DNA from: Bacillota bacterium
Lineage (GTDB): Bacteria; Bacillota; Bacilli; Paenibacillales; UBA4045
Assembly (NCBI GenBank): GCA_023441055.1
Contig: JAEZQY010000008.1
Location: 1-64,000, forward strand
DNA: 64,000 nucleotides
Direction of reading: 5' to 3'
Shown in pieces: positions 63,064-64,000 of this stretch. How positions within the stretch are numbered: the stretch's first letter is position 1; every line of letters begins with the position of its first letter. The position numbers were made by a program, and so were the translations under genes. The notes under the pieces were generated by a model. The model was not told the origin of the DNA and did not search any database. It worked only from the letters and a program-made list of their open reading frames with translations.

Positions 63064-63777
63064 TTGACCATGGTTGGGAAAACAATCATCGTAGCAGGAG
63101 CAACTGGTGGAATCGGCGAGGGCGTAACAAAGCTTCTACTCCAACATGGAGCAACAGTTGTCGCGCTTGGCCGCAGCAAAAATAAGCTAGAAGATCTAAG
63201 ATTGTATCTCTCGGATATCAAGGCTGGTGATCTCATTACCATCCAGGCCGATATTGACCAAGATCGGGAGTATGGCCTCAAGCTTCATGATAGCTTAGAT
63301 GAGAAATTCGGCCCCATTGACGGAGCAGTCATCACCATCGGTAATTGGGGAAATGCGAACACCAGGTTGCTAGACGTTAGCGATCAGCTCTGGACGCAGA
63401 CCATACAGGATAATCTAACGAGCCACTTCCGCGCTTTGCGCATACTTGTTCCACTACTCAAGCAGGACGGTGCTCTAATTCATTTGAGCGGACTTAGCGC
63501 CGACAGTCCATATCCGGGAGCAGGAGTCATCGGACTGACCAATGCCGCCAAAAAATCATTAGTACTTACGATGGCTGTCGAGCAAGGAACAACCGGCCCT
63601 AGAATATATGAACTGATCATTGGCCCGATTCGAACGCGCGAACGCATGGCAAGAGGAGCAGCGCAAGCGAATTGGTATGATCCAGAAGATATTGGAGGCT
63701 TTATTTCCGAGCTCATTCAAGGCAATACCGCGGCTTCGCAAACTCCCTTGCATTATATGGTCCAACGGGGGGAGTAA
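63064..63777 (+). CDS. degenerate short-chain dehydrogenase (SDR)
   Basis: This is an SDR-fold protein with nucleotide-binding GATGGIGEG near the start and IHLSGLSADSPYPG in the middle. Where classical SDRs have the catalytic YxxxK, it has TNAAK, so the tyrosine is replaced by threonine. That may mean altered or lost catalysis. Earlier ATGs at 63022 and 63046 lack ribosome sites. A TTG at 63064 has AAAGGTG 8 bases upstream and is proposed as the start (237 residues), with ATG 63070 as alternative. It may still act as a dehydrogenase on a phenolic or keto substrate. Confidence 0.75.
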   Translation: MTMVGKTIIVAGATGGIGEGVTKLLLQHGATVVALGRSKNKLEDLRLYLSDIKAGDLITIQADIDQDREYGLKLHDSLDEKFGPIDGAVITIGNWGNANTRLLDVSDQLWTQTIQDNLTSHFRALRILVPLLKQDGALIHLSGLSADSPYPGAGVIGLTNAAKKSLVLTMAVEQGTTGPRIYELIIGPIRTRERMARGAAQANWYDPEDIGGFISELIQGNTAASQTPLHYMVQRGE

Positions 63778-63811
63778 TGCTGTCTATCTCATTGGAAAGA
63801 AGGGCTTATCT

Positions 63812-64000
63812 ATGGAGTTAACTTATGTCTCTTTAACCGTTTCGAGCCTGGAGACATCCATTGATTTTTATCATTCTGTAATTGGACTCCATGTCTTGTT
63901 GAGAACGAATCAGTCTGCTGTTTTGGGCACAATGACAGACCAGCCTTTACTCATTCTGACTCAAGTCGAAGCTAGTTTTCCTAGGGACCTCAACGCAACC
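63812..64000 (+). CDS. VOC-family dioxygenase/glyoxalase-like protein, runs off the right edge
   Basis: An open frame begins ATG at 63812 with AAGAAGG 8 bases upstream and stays open to the window end (63 codons). It reads MELTYVSLTVSSLETSIDFY and continues VIGLHVLLRTN, the start of a VOC domain, as in extradiol ring-cleaving dioxygenases. It is 34 bases after the SDR stop codon and may form one operon with it. Confidence 0.75.
   Translation, partial: MELTYVSLTVSSLETSIDFYHSVIGLHVLLRTNQSAVLGTMTDQPLLILTQVEASFPRDLNAT

Noticed and set aside
1..64000. tRNA, rRNA, phage or insertion sequence genes
   Set aside because: No such gene, integrase or transposase was recognised in either strand.

Overview
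The window looks like a chromosomal segment of a Paenibacillaceae bacterium (Paenibacillus or a close relative). This is inferred from gene content: two LplABC-type sugar importers each paired with a YesM/YesN two-component system, several 7TMR-DISM sensor kinases, many Gfo/Idh/MocA oxidoreductases, lipobox lipoproteins, AGGAGG ribosome sites, and a cluster of TAACGGAC-core intergenic repeats. No rRNA, tRNA, CRISPR array, phage or insertion-sequence gene was recognised.

Layout. 1-506: left-edge gene start and a repeat-rich gene-free stretch. 507-3602: methyltransferase, alditol-oxidase-like flavoenzyme, tandem VOC protein. 3605-5541: YtrA-type GntR regulator with an ABC exporter and a clear promoter/operator. 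5608-11367: six-gene sugar operon (aldolase, Gfo/Idh dehydrogenase, PfkB kinase, D-lyxose-isomerase-like cupin, DUF4432 epimerase-like protein, DeoR regulator). 11422-15432: VOC, AraC regulator, DUF2243-CtaG pair, aminotransferase. 15536-18285: LuxR response regulator and 7TMR-DISM kinase. 18259-28268: nine-gene minus-strand operon (binding protein, two permeases, three Gfo/Idh enzymes, tandem-domain esterase, PEP-mutase-family lyase, acetyltransferase), with divergent yesMN-like genes at 28536-31965. 32009-39709: NodB-like protein, lipoprotein, DrrAB-like exporter with WYL regulator, polysaccharide deacetylase, quinone-oxidoreductase-like enzyme with divergent HxlR regulator.

The right half begins with a decayed STAS-domain gene (39716-39968). 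Next is a second importer whose yesMN-like genes sit at the end of its own operon (39971-47065). A DNRLRE-like protein follows, then a signalling block of an OmpR regulator, a 7TMR-DISM kinase and a 1038-residue hybrid kinase carrying two transmitter modules (47938-54013). The last 10 kb holds small regulated modules: DUF4386 protein, MalT-like LuxR regulator, membrane hydrolase with MarR, DoxX-like protein, YciI-like protein, two alpha/beta hydrolases, a CGNR zinc-finger regulator, a degenerate SDR and the start of a VOC dioxygenase-like gene.

How it fits together: the DNA is mostly carbohydrate sensing and import (two importer loci, four membrane-bound kinases outside the YesM pair counted separately below as three 7TMR-DISM proteins plus two YesM proteins) coupled to oxidoreductase-rich catabolism. 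No glycoside hydrolase is present, so the importers probably take up small products made elsewhere. The best candidates for undescribed biology are the six-gene sugar operon, the three-dehydrogenase operon and the dual-transmitter hybrid kinase.
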